DNA of 6,120 nucleotides, from positions 1-6,120 of the forward strand of contig CAIOZP010000266.1 of NCBI GenBank assembly GCA_903862805.1, written 5' to 3'. This DNA is from an uncultured Fibrobacterota bacterium. Lineage in GTDB: Bacteria; Fibrobacterota; Chitinivibrionia; Chitinivibrionales; CAIOZP01. Positions 4,946 through 6,120 of this stretch are shown here, piece after piece; positions within the stretch are counted from its first letter, which is position 1; each line of letters opens with the position of its first letter. The translations under genes were made by a program, and so were the position numbers. The notes under the pieces were generated by a model. That model saw only the letters and a list, made by a program, of their open reading frames with translations, searched no databases and was not told where the DNA came from.

Positions 4946-6120
4946 ATTCTGATTCCGATATTGTAAAGCGGAAATGCCGATTGCTATTGGCTGAAGGCGA
5001 CTCGGTACAGAGAGTGAGACTTGGCAAAGAACTTGTCAAAAATGGCTATGATGTTGACATCGTTTCCGATGGTGATCAGGCGCTTTCCAAGATCCGTGAT
5101 GAGCGTTATGTTGTAGTAGTTCTCGATCTGCTCATGCCGAAAAGAAACGGTATCGAAATTCTCAAGGTTATGCGAAGCGAATCCATCGAAACCTCGGTGG
5201 TGATGCTGACTGGAAATTCAACCATCGGCACTGCCATCGAATGTCTCGCATACGGTGGATGCGAATATGTCAAAAAGCCGTCGCAGATTCGAGAACTTGT
5301 CGTGTTCATTGAAAGGGCGCGGGAACGGTTCAAAAAAGACACCGAATGCGGACTGATGCGCCGCGAACTTTTTGTTGACGAAAAGGGAATAATCGGCAAG
5401 AGCCGTGTGGCCCGCACTTTGCGAAAGTCGGTATTGGCAATCGCTCCCGTTTTGTCAACCGTGCTAATCACCGGAGAACGCGGAACCGGCAAGGAAGCTG
5501 TCGCAAGGGCCATCCATTCCTCCGGGCCTTTAGCCGATCGTCTGTTCGTTTCTATTGACTGTTCATCGTATTCCGGTTCACGCCTCGAAAGTGAAATATT
5601 CGGACACGAAAAAGGCGCGTTTGCAAATGCGAAAACCCGCAAGAGTGGACTTGCCGAACTTGCTGACGGAGGGACACTTTTCCTTGACGAAATCGGAAAT
5701 ATTTCCGGATCCTTCCAGGCAAAGCTTCTGCATCTACTCGAATCATCGGAGTTCCGCAGAGTTGGTGGAAAGCGTGATCTGAAATCTGATCCTCGAATCA
5801 TTTGTTCAACCAGCCGTCCGCTTGAGAAACTTGTTGCCGAAGGCGGATTCGGTTCAGAACTTTATCGCCTGCTGAAATCGGTTTCTGTCAATGTTCCACC
5901 ACTGCGTGAAAGAATTGAAGACATCTCGCCGCTTGTGGAAAATTTGCTCAAACGAAACGGAAGCGACAGAAATTTCGACAAGTCTACCATTGATCTTTTG
6001 TCGTCTTATTCATGGCCGGGAAACATTTCGGAACTACGTAACATTGTCGAGCGAGCGTGCATTCTTGCTCAGGGGCCGAGTGTCACTGCCGCTGATCTGG
6101 CGTTTCTGGGGCTTTCACCG
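4942..6120 (+). CDS. NtrC-family response regulator with degenerate sigma54-interaction motifs (3' end beyond window)
   Basis: The reading frame is open from the ATG at 4942 to the last base: 393 residues and no stop. Receiver domain (about 12-130): phosphoacceptor Asp62 in LDLLMP, switch Thr90 and Lys112 before Pro113 are present. The usual DD acidic pair reads Glu18-Gly19. AAA+ domain (about 148-375): Walker A GERGTGKE (178-185) and Walker B GGTLFLDEIG (243-252) are intact, and GHEKGAF (221-227) is normal. The GAFTGA loop, however, reads GAFANA (225-230). Aligned without gaps to the usual FREDLYYRLN, residues 303-312 read FGSELYRLLK, so both arginine-finger positions are Gly304 and Leu310. 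The sensor-II NVREL reads NISEL (361-365). PPLRER (319-324) is normal. A C-terminal Fis-type DNA-binding helix would be expected beyond the edge. The ATGA overlap with rdgB fixes the start. It probably binds or hydrolyses ATP differently from standard activators and may act as a repressor or a sigma70-type regulator. Its targets and sensor kinase are not visible. Confidence 0.88.
   Translation, partial: MNSDSDIVKRKCRLLLAEGDSVQRVRLGKELVKNGYDVDIVSDGDQALSKIRDERYVVVVLDLLMPKRNGIEILKVMRSESIETSVVMLTGNSTIGTAIECLAYGGCEYVKKPSQIRELVVFIERARERFKKDTECGLMRRELFVDEKGIIGKSRVARTLRKSVLAIAPVLSTVLITGERGTGKEAVARAIHSSGPLADRLFVSIDCSSYSGSRLESEIFGHEKGAFANAKTRKSGLAELADGGTLFLDEIGNISGSFQAKLLHLLESSEFRRVGGKRDLKSDPRIICSTSRPLEKLVAEGGFGSELYRLLKSVSVNVPPLRERIEDISPLVENLLKRNGSDRNFDKSTIDLLSSYSWPGNISELRNIVERACILAQGPSVTAADLAFLGLSP

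Noticed and set aside
5106..5801. Long minus-strand open frame of 231 codons
   Set aside because: It is antisense to the response regulator gene, whose receiver and AAA+ motifs run through the same bases. The antisense product has no recognisable domain.

Overview
This 6,120-base window has two gene blocks that diverge from one short intergenic region (4182-4309). Every gene is identifiable, and almost all the DNA is coding. A cleaved N-terminal secretion signal on a periplasmic-type hydrolase, together with an NtrC-family regulator, points to a diderm (Gram-negative-type) bacterium. Base composition looks roughly balanced by eye (not counted). I cannot place the organism more precisely, because these families are spread over Proteobacteria and several other phyla.

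Leftward block (minus strand, 4181 down to 98). Three genes lie head to tail, each junction a 4-base ATGA stop/start overlap. They are (1) a membrane protein with about six transmembrane segments and a C-terminal MprF/LpiA-type aminoacyl-phosphatidylglycerol synthase domain (DUF2156 family); (2) an integral membrane protein of the MprF flippase-domain family (PF03706, 'lysylphosphatidylglycerol synthase TM region'); and (3) an exported two-domain AcvB/VirJ serine hydrolase. In Agrobacterium, AcvB is established as a lysyl-phosphatidylglycerol hydrolase encoded beside the fused synthase/flippase LpiA. The block therefore reads as a membrane-lipid charge module: attach an amino acid from aminoacyl-tRNA to phosphatidylglycerol, move the lipid outward, and hydrolyse it on the periplasmic side. 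The unusual point is that the two halves of MprF/LpiA are separate genes here, in the opposite order to the fused protein.

Rightward block (plus strand, 4310 to the window end). rdgB, the house-cleaning ITP/XTP pyrophosphatase, overlaps by ATGA an NtrC-type response regulator that runs off the right edge (first 393 residues present, no stop). The regulator keeps Walker A and Walker B but has GAFANA in place of the sigma54-contacting GAFTGA loop. It also lacks both usual arginine-finger positions and the usual sensor-II arginine, and its receiver acidic pocket is altered. It is unlikely to be a standard sigma54 activator.

Regions without genes: 1-97 is AT-rich DNA downstream of the hydrolase gene with no convincing terminator. 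4182-4309 is the divergent control region, which holds a 23-base dyad (GGGTAA-N11-TTACCC). I see no RNA genes, mobile elements or CRISPR.
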